NCBI GenBank assembly: GCA_050283925.1
Contig: JBNOAI010000006.1
Coordinates: 62,001-126,000, forward strand
Source of the DNA: ZC4RG25 sp023428365
Lineage (GTDB): Bacteria; Pseudomonadota; Alphaproteobacteria; Rhizobiales; Hyphomicrobiaceae
Reading direction: 5' to 3'
DNA length: 64,000 bases
How positions within the stretch are numbered: position 1 is the first letter of the stretch; each line of letters starts with the position of its first letter. Below the pieces are notes generated by a model. It was not told the DNA's origin and ran no database searches. It was given only the letters and a program-made list of their open reading frames with translations. Made by a program: the position numbers and the translations under genes. This document shows, one piece after another, positions 19,815 through 27,745 of the stretch.

Positions 19815-20093
19815 TCAGTCGACCGTCTTCTCGACGACGGTCTCGCACAGGGATGTCAACCCGGTCAGGGCGTTGGTCGTGAACATGGGCAGCGTGGCGT
19901 ACTTGTCCAGGCACGCCGCGATCTTCGTCCGATCGGCGGTTGCTTTCTCGAACTTGAAGGATTTCATCCAACTGTCCTTGTCGGCCTTGCTGGCCGAGGT
20001 CCAGGCGGGCGCCTTGCTCTGGGCATCGAGCGCGGCCGCGAAGCCGGTTGCAGAGACGAGCGCGACGGCGGCGAGCGGCAGAACGATCTTCAT
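19815..20093 (-). CDS. small secreted protein of unknown function
   Basis: The ATG at 20093 gives 92 residues: a signal peptide (IVLPLAAVALVSATGFAAAL) and a mature part with two cysteines (AACLDKYATLP and TSLCETVVEKTVD) that could form one disulfide. The frame extends upstream, but the signal peptide defines the start. It is convergent with uvrA (46 bp between stops). I do not recognise the family. Confidence 0.6.
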   Translation of the reverse strand: MKIVLPLAAVALVSATGFAAALDAQSKAPAWTSASKADKDSWMKSFKFEKATADRTKIAACLDKYATLPMFTTNALTGLTSLCETVVEKTVD

Positions 20094-20195
20094 GGACGAC
20101 CAGCCTCGGGTTCGATCGATAGCGCCACTGTGCTCATTTTGAACGATGACCACAAGAGTTGGTTTGCATACGGACGGCGCGAGCGAACGCAGCGA

Positions 20196-20307
20196 GAGGT
20201 GCTGCACGCACTGGCCGATGCCGGTAACACGCGGTGATCGAGCACAACCCGGAGGTCATCAAGACCGCTGACCGGATCATAGACCTCGGCCCCGAAGGCG
20301 GCGACGG
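20196..20307 (+). pseudogene. decayed partial copy of the uvrA 3' end
   Basis: This stretch aligns with uvrA 19496-19611 with six substitutions and one 4-bp deletion over 112 aligned bases (about 95% identity). The deletion, after GGTAACACGC, shifts the frame. Three of the six changes alter an amino acid (E to A, L to P, W to R), so constraint is lost. Weaker similarity continues to about 20347 (ACGCC...GGCCAA). In translation, IEHNPEVIKTADRIIDLGPE matches UvrA IEHNLEVIKTADWIIDLGPE. It marks the left edge of the island with the Rad50-like operon. Confidence 0.85.
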
Positions 20308-20361
20308 GCCCACATGCGCAACGCCGTCTGAAGAGGCGTCGGCCAAATCACACCTTTTGGA

Positions 20362-22818
20362 TTATCCCTTCTTAAGAAGATTGAGGTTCAAGCCTCCACA
20401 TCCGCAGCGGAGGGCCTCTCTTTTTCCGCGATCGGGCGCTACGTAGTACATCTCATCGCAGCTAGTGCAGTTAAAAAAAGCGACGAAGTTTTTAAACGCC
20501 GCAACCACTGGGGTAAAATCTTCCTTCTTCAGATCAGCCCAAGAGTTGAAGTGGACCGCAGCGTTCAGCTGCCACTGATCATGATTGGTCTTAGTTTTCG
20601 CGTTGCTAAAGGTATTTTCAAGAGTGTCAATTTTTTCAATGACATCCTGTTGATTCCAGGATTTCGCCGCTGCCTTCGCTTTTTTCAATAGTTCTCCGAA
20701 TGTGCCAGTGGCATTTGGTAGGAGATCGCCGAGAACGAACTGCGCATCACCGCGAAACTCAACACTTGCTCTAAGGCGGTCGCAAGCTTCCTTGGAAAAG
20801 TGCTCAAGGTAGTGGCGTAGGAGAGCAGCCGCACCGCGAACGTCGCCCTTTTCGAGGTAAAGATCGATCTCAGCCCAGACGTCTCGGTCGTCCCATTCAG
20901 TCGGCCCAAGATCTACCGTCCATTTGCGAAAATGAGCGAAATTGCGATCCTTGATCAGCCCCGCGGATTTCATGTGACGCAGCCAGATCTCATCGTGGGT
21001 AGTGAAAGTGAACTGCGTGTTTGGGAAATTTTCCTTGAGAAGTGTGCACACTTGACGTCGATGTCCGGCGTCTACCGACATTAGGACGTCGTCCAGCACG
21101 GCGAAGGTGAAGTTTTTACCCAGTAAGTGGTTCATGAGGGCCAAATAGAGGCATAGCCCCATACCGTCTTGATGTCCCTCGCTGTGGTATGCTCCCGGTG
21201 GAAAGTGGCCGCGGCCGTAGAAATCGACATCGAATCCAAGCTTGCCGATTGAAGGCATCAGCTTTGCTGTGAAGGCGCTTTCGTCGTCCTCATTGATCTT
21301 GCGGTAGTATTCAGTGAACGCGGATTCGACGTCCTTATAAATAGCCTCGAGTCTGGTTGTTGTGACACCCCCGTATAGTTTGAGAATCTTAGCGGCGCGA
21401 TCAGATCGAAATGCGCTCGCAGCGACTTTACGCTTGGCTTCTCGGCATTGCTCAAGCCTTTCTTGCGCTAAAACGAGAAATTCGCGTGCGGCGTCTTGCT
21501 TTGACGGCTCTGGAATCGTGCTGATGGCAGCCGCGAATGCGCCTAAGGTGGATGACAAATCTGGCGAGGTATGTGCCGAAGTCAGAATAGTCAGCGTGGC
21601 GTCCAGCGGCAGGAGTTTCTGAAGCTGCTGGTACTGCCCGAGTAGCGTCGCCTTGAACTCGCTCAATGCCTTTGAATCCAGCGCCGGAGAAAATAGAGGA
21701 GCATAACCAATCATCGTTGCCAGGGCGGTTCCTGCGCCATGGATGATGTCGAGTATCGGCTTGATCTCGGCTTCAAGGAGCACCCGCTTTTTTGCGACAG
21801 CATCCAAATGACTGAGCTTCGACGCGAGATGGTTCTCAAATGCTGCTGCCTCGAAGGGAGTGTCGCAAACAGGGCAGGCAGATCCGTCGAAGTGAGCGAG
21901 TGCAGACTTGAGAAGTGCTTCACGCGATAGACCGTCTAGGCTGTCAGTGTCTTTTCCGAGATCGACAGCGGTGGCTTCGGCCCTTCTGCAAGCCAAGCGA
22001 AAATGTTCTGATCGCAGCTGTTCCAGCGCTTCCCTCAAAGTGGAAAGATCAGCGGTGGCTTGCACCTTGGGTACTCGTCCCGAGACAGATGAGGTAGTAG
22101 TTGCTGCCAAGCCATCCTTTACAGATGCTGTCGCGTCGAGTTTGGCCAGCGGTTCGAGTCCGAGTACTGCGCGGGCAGGGTTCACGGCTTCGAGAATAGC
22201 CTTGTCTGTGACTTGTGGGATATTGAGTACAGCCAGCAGGCCTTTGAGGGCATCCGCCTCTATGCGCGCTATCGGAATTACCTCTTTGAGGCAAGCGTTT
22301 GCGATTTTCTGCAGAACACTTCGCAGTTTTTCTATGTCATCTAGACGAAGTAGAGACTGCACTTCCTTTGATCGCTGACCCGGCTCGGACAGAGCGTAGC
22401 GGATAAGTTCCCGGCGCGAGAGAACGAATTCAGGGTGCTGTCTGACACTTTCGAATACGGCAATGATATCGGTGTCATTCGGAGTGATCTTTGGTGCTCC
22501 CGCGGATTTGACGGTTCGATGGATCGTCGCTTTTTTGCCGCCTAGAGCTGGTATGACGACGTCTAGGGTGACGAATGCCAACTCAGGTTTGTCCCGACTG
22601 TCTACGTGAGGTCCATGAGTTTTGACGGACAATCCGCCCGTGCCACTGCCAGATAGTCGTGAGATATTGCCCGTCAGTGCGAATTCGATCGCATCGACAA
22701 TGCCACTCTTGCCGGTTCCATTCGGCCCACAGGCGGCGAAATTCCGGCCCTTAAAGTTTAATGATAACTCGCGGATGCCGCGAAATTCGCCAATTTTTAG
22801 CGTCTCTATGCTGATCAT
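20362..22818 (-). CDS. Rad50/RloC-like ABC-type ATPase with zinc hook and HEPN-like C-terminal region
   Basis: An 818-residue protein. Walker A is GPNGTGKS (residues 31-38) after FRGIRELSLNF. A Rad50-type zinc hook CPVC (315-318) sits between two helical arms of moderate length. The lower half has the SEGHQDGMGL signature region (546-555), Walker B FAVLDDVLMSVD (572-583) and the TTHDE H-loop (606-610). The C-terminal part has R668-x3-E672 (RHYLEH), a late N752-x3-H756 (NAAVH), and a zinc ribbon (C784, C787, C805, C807). R-x3-E plus a downstream His is the anticodon-nuclease signature of PrrC/RloC; a HEPN ribonuclease is inferred, not proven. Codon use is less GC-rich than in its neighbours. 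It is second in a two-gene operon. Confidence 0.8.
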   Translation of the reverse strand: MISIETLKIGEFRGIRELSLNFKGRNFAACGPNGTGKSGIVDAIEFALTGNISRLSGSGTGGLSVKTHGPHVDSRDKPELAFVTLDVVIPALGGKKATIHRTVKSAGAPKITPNDTDIIAVFESVRQHPEFVLSRRELIRYALSEPGQRSKEVQSLLRLDDIEKLRSVLQKIANACLKEVIPIARIEADALKGLLAVLNIPQVTDKAILEAVNPARAVLGLEPLAKLDATASVKDGLAATTTSSVSGRVPKVQATADLSTLREALEQLRSEHFRLACRRAEATAVDLGKDTDSLDGLSREALLKSALAHFDGSACPVCDTPFEAAAFENHLASKLSHLDAVAKKRVLLEAEIKPILDIIHGAGTALATMIGYAPLFSPALDSKALSEFKATLLGQYQQLQKLLPLDATLTILTSAHTSPDLSSTLGAFAAAISTIPEPSKQDAAREFLVLAQERLEQCREAKRKVAASAFRSDRAAKILKLYGGVTTTRLEAIYKDVESAFTEYYRKINEDDESAFTAKLMPSIGKLGFDVDFYGRGHFPPGAYHSEGHQDGMGLCLYLALMNHLLGKNFTFAVLDDVLMSVDAGHRRQVCTLLKENFPNTQFTFTTHDEIWLRHMKSAGLIKDRNFAHFRKWTVDLGPTEWDDRDVWAEIDLYLEKGDVRGAAALLRHYLEHFSKEACDRLRASVEFRGDAQFVLGDLLPNATGTFGELLKKAKAAAKSWNQQDVIEKIDTLENTFSNAKTKTNHDQWQLNAAVHFNSWADLKKEDFTPVVAAFKNFVAFFNCTSCDEMYYVAPDRGKREALRCGCGGLNLNLLKKG

Positions 22819-23018
22819 AATGCGTCCCGGAATAAGGCCGCGCGTATCGCAGCTTCGGCAAACACCCCGTCATCCAAAACAAGTTTGCGTAGCTCTGGCG
22901 CGACGTCGCTCAACTGCTCGTCCTTTGCCAGTTCATCAAAAAAGCAACTGAGTATGGTTGCGGAAACGCTTGCCACCGGCTGTGTGGCGATGGGATCGTC
23001 CGGTTGTTGTTTATCCAT
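22815..23018 (-). CDS. 67-residue partner protein encoded upstream of the Rad50-like ATPase
   Basis: A short gene with GAGG 6 bp before its ATG, overlapping the ATPase start by 4 bp (ATGA), so translation is probably coupled. After a polar N-terminus (MDKQQPDDPIATQPVAS), the rest looks like two or three amphipathic helices (ATILSCFFDELAKDEQLSDV, then PELRKLVLDDGVFAEAAIRA). No signal peptide or membrane segment. I do not recognise the family. The coupling suggests that it binds or restrains the ATPase, in the way small middle components or antidotes do in ATPase-based defence systems. Confidence 0.65.
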   Translation of the reverse strand: MDKQQPDDPIATQPVASVSATILSCFFDELAKDEQLSDVAPELRKLVLDDGVFAEAAIRAALFRDAL

Positions 23019-23688
23019 TTATTCCTCGTTTTTTGACTTCCCACTGCGCGATAGTCTTTAAGCTGATAATAAAGTTGGATGGCCGAGCTAAGGCAAGAGC
23101 TTTATCCCCACCATCGTTGGTCCGCTTATCCTCCCCCTTATCCCGCCCATCCCGGGGGCCGGCGCGAGCTGGGCGTCCGCGGGCGCGAGCTGCGCCTTCC
23201 TTGAATACCGGTACCCATCAGCTGGACTGGAAAGGTGTCGCGCTGGAAGCGCGCAATTCGGAGCGCGTGGTTGTCCGTTGATGGACGGAAGGCCAACGCG
23301 TGCACGGTGGATGTTCGAGGCATCTTTGCGCACGCCTTCGGCATGACTGGCTTCGTGCCGGTGGAGGTTTGTGTCACGACGCGTCCGGTCATATTGGACA
23401 CCGCGCATCATGACGTCAGAAGCGGTGGGGCGGGTCGTGCCGAAGGCACGCGAGAATAGAGCGTCGCATCCCTCCGAGATCACGGCCTCGCTGCCCTGCT
23501 TCCCGGGATTTAGAGCCAGCCTGTGAACCTCCGACCCCGTCATTACGAATGACAGGTGCGGGCGCGTGGCCGTTTGTCCACGTGTCCACAGCGTGATGCG
23601 CCGTCCCCACGATTCGTCTTGAACGTGCTTCGGCCGCGCCCCACGGTGCGGCGCCCGCGGGTGTGTCGGGCGTCAAAGGGGGATCCAC
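23019..23688. other. 670-bp gene-free stretch bordering the Rad50-like operon
   Basis: The first ~80 bp, AT-rich, should hold the promoter of the small gene and ATPase. From about 23130 the sequence is GC-rich, and reading frames on both strands are short, overlapping and without recognisable domains. A GTCATT-ACG-AATGAC hairpin lies at 23539-23553. It looks like a decayed or dispersed noncoding repeat rather than a gene, but I cannot verify its copy number. Confidence 0.4.
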
Positions 23689-24036
23689 ATGATCAGGTTC
23701 GGGATGGCACTCGCGGCAGCCGCGGCTCTGGTTTCAACCGCCGCGCAGGCGCAAAGCCCGTCGTACGTCGGCACATGGGCGTCCAATCCGCTGCAATGCG
23801 TGCTCGACCAGAGCATGCCCGCCGCGCCGCTGATCCTGGCGGCCAAGCGTTACGACCAGCACGAGGCGCATTGCGATTTCACGTCCGTGAAGCGGATCGC
23901 CGGTAATGCCTGGCGGGCGCGGGCGCGCTGCAGCGTCGAGGGCGACCGCTCGCGCTCGGTGATGACCATGGCGGTCAAGGGCAACTTGCTGACTATCCGC
24001 GATGGCGGCATCGCGCGTACACTGATGCGCTGCTGA
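23689..24036 (+). CDS. small secreted cysteine-containing protein
   Basis: A 115-residue protein with a signal peptide (MALAAAAALVSTAAQAQ) and a mature domain starting SPSYVGTWASNPLQC. Four cysteines (PLQC, AHCDF, ARCSV and the C-terminal MRC) could form two disulfides. GTW...C and LTIRDGG give a lipocalin-like small barrel impression, as in many Hyphomicrobiales hypothetical proteins. AAGGGGG precedes the ATG. No specific function can be given. Confidence 0.65.
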   Translation: MIRFGMALAAAAALVSTAAQAQSPSYVGTWASNPLQCVLDQSMPAAPLILAAKRYDQHEAHCDFTSVKRIAGNAWRARARCSVEGDRSRSVMTMAVKGNLLTIRDGGIARTLMRC

Positions 24037-24068
24037 TTGAAACGCAGCGTTCACTCACGAGCCGGGAG

Positions 24069-24533
24069 ATGGCCAAACGTAGTGCAGGCATTCTCGTTTA
24101 CCGGCTGACCGGCGCCGCGCCGGAGGTGTTTCTCGTGCACCCCGGCGGGCCCTATTGGGTGAGGAAGGACGACGGCGCCTGGACCATCCCCAAGGGCGAG
24201 ATTGCCGACGGGGAGGAACCGTTGGCCGCCGCGCAGCGGGAGTTTCAGGAGGAAACCGGATTTCGGATCGCCGGGGACTTCCGCGAATTGGGCGGGTTTC
24301 GCCAACCGAGCGGCAAGACGGTTTTCGCTTGGGCCATCGCGGGGAATGTTATCCCCGAGGACGTCACCAGCACGACATTCACTATGGAATGGCCGCCGCG
24401 ATCCGGCCAGATGCAGGAGTTTCCCGAGGTGGATCGCGCAGGGTGGTTCACCCGCGCCGACGCCGAGCGGAAGATCCTGAAAGGTCAGGCGCTGATGCTG
24501 GAGGTGCTGTGGCGGATGCAGGGTTGGAACTAG
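24069..24533 (+). CDS. Nudix hydrolase
   Basis: A 154-residue protein with a complete Nudix box GEIADGEEPLAAAQREFQEE followed by TGF (G-x5-E-x7-REUXEEXGU), which binds the divalent metal and catalyses hydrolysis of a nucleoside diphosphate linked to another moiety. SAGILVYR, VFLVHPGGPYW and GAWTIPKGE are typical of the small NUDIX (MutT/DATP-like) branch. GGGAG precedes the ATG. Its stop overlaps the convergent serine hydrolase stop by 4 bp. Substrate unknown. Confidence 0.88.
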   Translation: MAKRSAGILVYRLTGAAPEVFLVHPGGPYWVRKDDGAWTIPKGEIADGEEPLAAAQREFQEETGFRIAGDFRELGGFRQPSGKTVFAWAIAGNVIPEDVTSTTFTMEWPPRSGQMQEFPEVDRAGWFTRADAERKILKGQALMLEVLWRMQGWN

Positions 24534-26194
24534 TTGCGCGTGAAGGTGCCGAGGCCGTCCGCGTCCAGATATTCGATCGTCAGGGACTTCGCCGTTGCGC
24601 CATCCATCGCGAAGGTCACGCGTGATATCGAGCCGGGCGTCTCATTCTCACTGGCGGGGGTGACGGTGAACTCATCTCCCGACCAATGGCGGAGCGGCAG
24701 TTCGATGGTCTTGGGGCCGATGCGGAGGACGAGGCCGGAGGCGGAATCGGAGATCGTGAGCGGACCGTAATAGGCATTGGCATAGGTGCCTGTGTAGACG
24801 GCGGCATCTTTCGCGGGTGCAGGATTGGCCGGAGGTGATTTGCCCACCAGTTCGCCCGTTGGCGCCATTATCGCGTCCATCGCCTTGGCATACGGCGGGA
24901 ACCAATCGCGGGTCACCTTGCCGAACTGGACGAGATCGCTGAATTCGGCAGCCAACGCTTCGGGCGCACCGCTTGGCGATGCGTTGGTCAGAACGATGAT
25001 GCCGACATTGGCTTGAGGCAGGATACGGAACGCGGTGCCGGCTCCAAGCGCGAAGGCGCCGGAATGGCTGAGTTCGGTTCTGCCCGACGGCGTGACATTG
25101 ACGTTGAAGCCGAAGCCATAGAGGCCCGGCCGCGCATCGGCCGCAAACGATGGAGATGAGATGACCTGAGCCGTGATGGCTGGCAGCAGCGCCTTAGCCT
25201 CGACCACCTGCTTATCCGCGAACTGGCCGTTCTGCATGACCATGGCCATCCATTTCGCGAGATCAGTGACGGACGAACTCACGCCACCCGCGGGCGACTG
25301 CGCATCCGGTTGACGCTGGAACCGCGCCTCGTAGGTGTCGCCAATTTTTACGTGCGGATAGGCGCGGTTCGGACGTGCCATATAGTCGGCGAACCGGGAA
25401 CTGGTCGAGGACATGCCCAAGGGTGCGTAGATTGTTTCTTCCGCGAGGGTGGCCCAGTCTTTACCGGAGGCGACCGCTACCGCTTCCGCCGCTGCGGTGA
25501 GACCGAAGTTGGTGTAGGCATAGGTGTCGCGGAAACTGGCGAGCGGCAGCAACTTCAGCCGCTCTAAGACCTGCCGCCGATCATAGCCAAGATCTTCGAG
25601 GTGATCGCCGGCATGGTCGGGCAGTCCGGATCGATGCGCGAACATATCGCCGACCGCGACGTGCTGCGTCACATACGGATCACTAAGGGCAAACCACGGC
25701 AGGTGTTTTGCGATCGGAGTATCCCAGGCGATAACGCCCTGGCCGACCTGATGGGCGACGACGGTTGCGCTGAGGGATTTAGAAACCGAGGCAATCTGGA
25801 AAACCGTATCTGCATCAATCGCGGCCGCTTCGTCCGATTTACGCAGACCAAAGCCTTTCGCATAAACGGTTTTGCCGTCGCGAACCACGGCAACCGCCAT
25901 GCCGGGGATGCCGGAGCGTTTCAGAAGTGCCTGCGCGAGTTCGTCGATCTGCGAGACGGCTTTTTCAATTTGGCCCGCGGGAATTGCAACGCCGGGAGTT
26001 TGCGGTGGAGATAATTCGTCGGCAGATACATTTTGTAGTGACAGCGCACACAGCATGAGCAATGCGGCCGCAGACGCGCGGCTTAAGGAGGTTGCCTTCG
26101 ATATCGTGGCGCTGATCGTGAGTGAAGTCGGCACGGCGCTAATGCTCCTGAGTGCATTTGTCTGCCAGAAACGTTTCAGTTCTAATCCGGTCAA
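24530..26194 (-). CDS. serine hydrolase of the beta-lactamase class C / PBP family with DUF3471-like C-terminus
   Basis: A frame of 554 residues. The catalytic SxxK is SVSK (in VFQIASVSKSLSATVVAHQ), the YxN motif is YTN (YAYTNFGLTA), and the KTG-equivalent is HSG (LSHSGAFALGAGTAF). The last ~110 residues (YTGTYANAYYGPLTISDSAS and on) match the C-terminal beta domain of DUF3471 proteins. Such enzymes are esterases, D-aminopeptidases or amidases and rarely true lactamases. A hydrophobic stretch (ASAAALLMLCALSLQNVSA) looks like a signal peptide, but no good ATG precedes it; the frame begins at a TTG, so the exact start is unsettled. Confidence 0.85.
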   Translation of the reverse strand: MTGLELKRFWQTNALRSISAVPTSLTISATISKATSLSRASAAALLMLCALSLQNVSADELSPPQTPGVAIPAGQIEKAVSQIDELAQALLKRSGIPGMAVAVVRDGKTVYAKGFGLRKSDEAAAIDADTVFQIASVSKSLSATVVAHQVGQGVIAWDTPIAKHLPWFALSDPYVTQHVAVGDMFAHRSGLPDHAGDHLEDLGYDRRQVLERLKLLPLASFRDTYAYTNFGLTAAAEAVAVASGKDWATLAEETIYAPLGMSSTSSRFADYMARPNRAYPHVKIGDTYEARFQRQPDAQSPAGGVSSSVTDLAKWMAMVMQNGQFADKQVVEAKALLPAITAQVISSPSFAADARPGLYGFGFNVNVTPSGRTELSHSGAFALGAGTAFRILPQANVGIIVLTNASPSGAPEALAAEFSDLVQFGKVTRDWFPPYAKAMDAIMAPTGELVGKSPPANPAPAKDAAVYTGTYANAYYGPLTISDSASGLVLRIGPKTIELPLRHWSGDEFTVTPASENETPGSISRVTFAMDGATAKSLTIEYLDADGLGTFTRN

Positions 26195-26293
26195 CGCATG
26201 CGGGGATTATTCCCGTACAGTTCGTTAAATTTGGCGCGAAGAGTTTACTCGGCTAAAACCGGACGCAAGACATGAGCCATTCACGAGCAAAAA

Positions 26294-26704
26294 ATGCCTG
26301 ATCTAAGCCTTATACAACCCGGCATGACCGGCACTTCGACGCTGACGGTTGCGCCAGATCACACCGCGCCACGTGTCGGATCGGGCCGCATCGCCGTATT
26401 GGCGACGCCGGTCATGATCAACGTTATCGAAGCGGCGGCACTGGCTGCCACGGAGCATCTGCTGCCGGAGGGACACCAAAGCCTCGGCATCCATCTGGAT
26501 GTTCGTCATTTCGCAGCAACGCCAGTAGGGCTCACGGTGACTGCGACAGCTGAGGTGACGGCTATTGAAGGGCGAACCATCACATTCCGCGTCGAAGCTC
26601 GCGACGATTGCGAGGCGATTGGCGATGGCACTCATCAGCGCGTCGTCGTCAATGTCGACCGCTTTGACCAGCGGGTGCAACGTAAGTTGAATGGTGCGGC
26701 GTAG
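26294..26704 (+). CDS. hot-dog thioesterase, fluoroacetyl-CoA thioesterase (FlK)-like
   Basis: A 136-residue protein whose sequence follows the FlK-like thioesterase pattern: VAPDHTAPRVGSGRIAVLAT, VMINVIEAAALAATEHLLPE, HQSLGIHLDVRHFAATPVG and VTATAEVTAIEGRTITFRVE. The conserved Thr/Glu/His trio used by FlK is visible (T in TAPR region, E in VIEAA, H in VRHF). It would cleave a short acyl-CoA. Real fluoroacetate detoxification is not implied; relatives are widespread and uncharacterised. It is monocistronic. Confidence 0.78.
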   Translation: MPDLSLIQPGMTGTSTLTVAPDHTAPRVGSGRIAVLATPVMINVIEAAALAATEHLLPEGHQSLGIHLDVRHFAATPVGLTVTATAEVTAIEGRTITFRVEARDDCEAIGDGTHQRVVVNVDRFDQRVQRKLNGAA

Positions 26705-26825
26705 CGCGAGCATCTGCAACCCGTTGTTGCAGCAAAATTCCATCCGCCAGCGTACTTCTAAAGGAGCGGCCAGCTCTCTACATGTCGATGGTCCCACGGG
26801 GCGCGTCTTACAGGAGAGATTTCAC

Positions 26826-27353
26826 ATGTCGATGCTTAAGAAGGGTTTGTCCGGCGAACCAGTCAAGCGGTTGCAAGCGAAATTGGGTGTCCCCGCAGAT
26901 GGCGAGTTCGGTCCCAAGACCGACACAGCCCTGAAGGAGTGGCAGAAGAAAAATAACCTCGCGGCCGACGGCATTGCCGGTCCAGATACTTTTATGACGA
27001 TGGGCCTTTACGAGTTGATCCTGCTGAAGCAAGGCACCAAAGGGTCAGCCGTTAAATCACTTCAGGAGAAGCTCGGCGTCACGGCTGACGGCCAGTACGG
27101 TGCGGGAACGGCCAAGGCGGTGACCGAGTATCAAAAGGCGAATGGTCTCAAGGCGGACGGTGTCGCGGGGCCTGCGACGTTGGCGCAGATGAAGCTGTTC
27201 AAGGAAATCACGCCTGAGACCGTGAAGATGTCTCAGGTTTCGGCGGGCAGTGCCGCTGCGCCGGCGGTAGCCGGGCAACCGGCGATGGCTACGGCAGACG
27301 CCTCGGCGAGCGGCGGCAGTATTTGGGATACGATCAAGGGTATCTTCAAATAG
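26826..27353 (+). CDS. peptidoglycan-binding protein with two PG_binding_1 domains, no signal peptide
   Basis: The ATG at 26826 (AGGAGAG upstream) gives 175 residues. Two tandem repeats of about 65 residues match PG_binding_1: GEPVKRLQAKLGVPADGEFG...LKEWQKKNNLAADGIAGPDT and GSAVKSLQEKLGVTADGQYG...VTEYQKANGLKADGVAGPAT. An Ala/Gly/Ser linker leads to an amphipathic tail (SIWDTIKGIFK). There is no signal peptide, transmembrane helix or catalytic domain, which is odd for a cell-wall binder and suggests non-Sec export or a cytoplasmic role. Confidence 0.85.
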   Translation: MSMLKKGLSGEPVKRLQAKLGVPADGEFGPKTDTALKEWQKKNNLAADGIAGPDTFMTMGLYELILLKQGTKGSAVKSLQEKLGVTADGQYGAGTAKAVTEYQKANGLKADGVAGPATLAQMKLFKEITPETVKMSQVSAGSAAAPAVAGQPAMATADASASGGSIWDTIKGIFK

Positions 27354-27409
27354 GTCTGTATCCTGCGAGGGCAGCCGGCGCATTTTGGGATGTGTCGGCG
27401 CCTCGCGGC

Positions 27410-27706
27410 TTAGCTCTGAAACACATCATTCCATTCGGAATGCTTTTGCCATTGTGCTTTCACGAAGGGGCACAGCGCGAAAATCTTGTAATCGCCGGCG
27501 CGCGCATCGGCGACCAGCCTTTCTACCAATTTGACGCCGACGCCCTGTCCACGGAATGCGCCGGGTACTTCTGTGTGATCGGCAATGATCAGCTTCGGGC
27601 TGGACCGGCTATAGGTGAGTTCGGCTTCGGCATCGATCCCAGCGGCGCGCGCAACGTAGCGTCCGCGTGTTGGCTGGTCTTCGCGCGTGATGGTGATTTC
27701 GGCCAT
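27410..27706 (-). CDS. small YjdJ-type GNAT acetyltransferase
   Basis: A 98-residue single-domain protein of the GNAT-like (YjdJ/GCN5-related) group. ADHTEVPGAFRGQGVGVKLV carries the Q/RxxGxG/A acetyl-CoA loop (RGQGVG), and ALCPFVKAQWQKHSEW is the typical ending. The acetyl acceptor is unknown. Its end is 56 bp from the convergent peptidoglycan-binding gene. Confidence 0.85.
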   Translation of the reverse strand: MAEITITREDQPTRGRYVARAAGIDAEAELTYSRSSPKLIIADHTEVPGAFRGQGVGVKLVERLVADARAGDYKIFALCPFVKAQWQKHSEWNDVFQS

Positions 27707-27745
27707 GCCTCTTCGCTCCTATCGCTCGATTAGCGTTATGTTACA

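Noticed and set aside
23088..23543. A 151-residue frame and several overlapping frames (for example 23138-23401) in the gene-free stretch, which might encode a small protein
   Set aside because: The frames overlap on both strands with no domain, no ribosome-binding site and no coherent composition; treated as noncoding or decayed.
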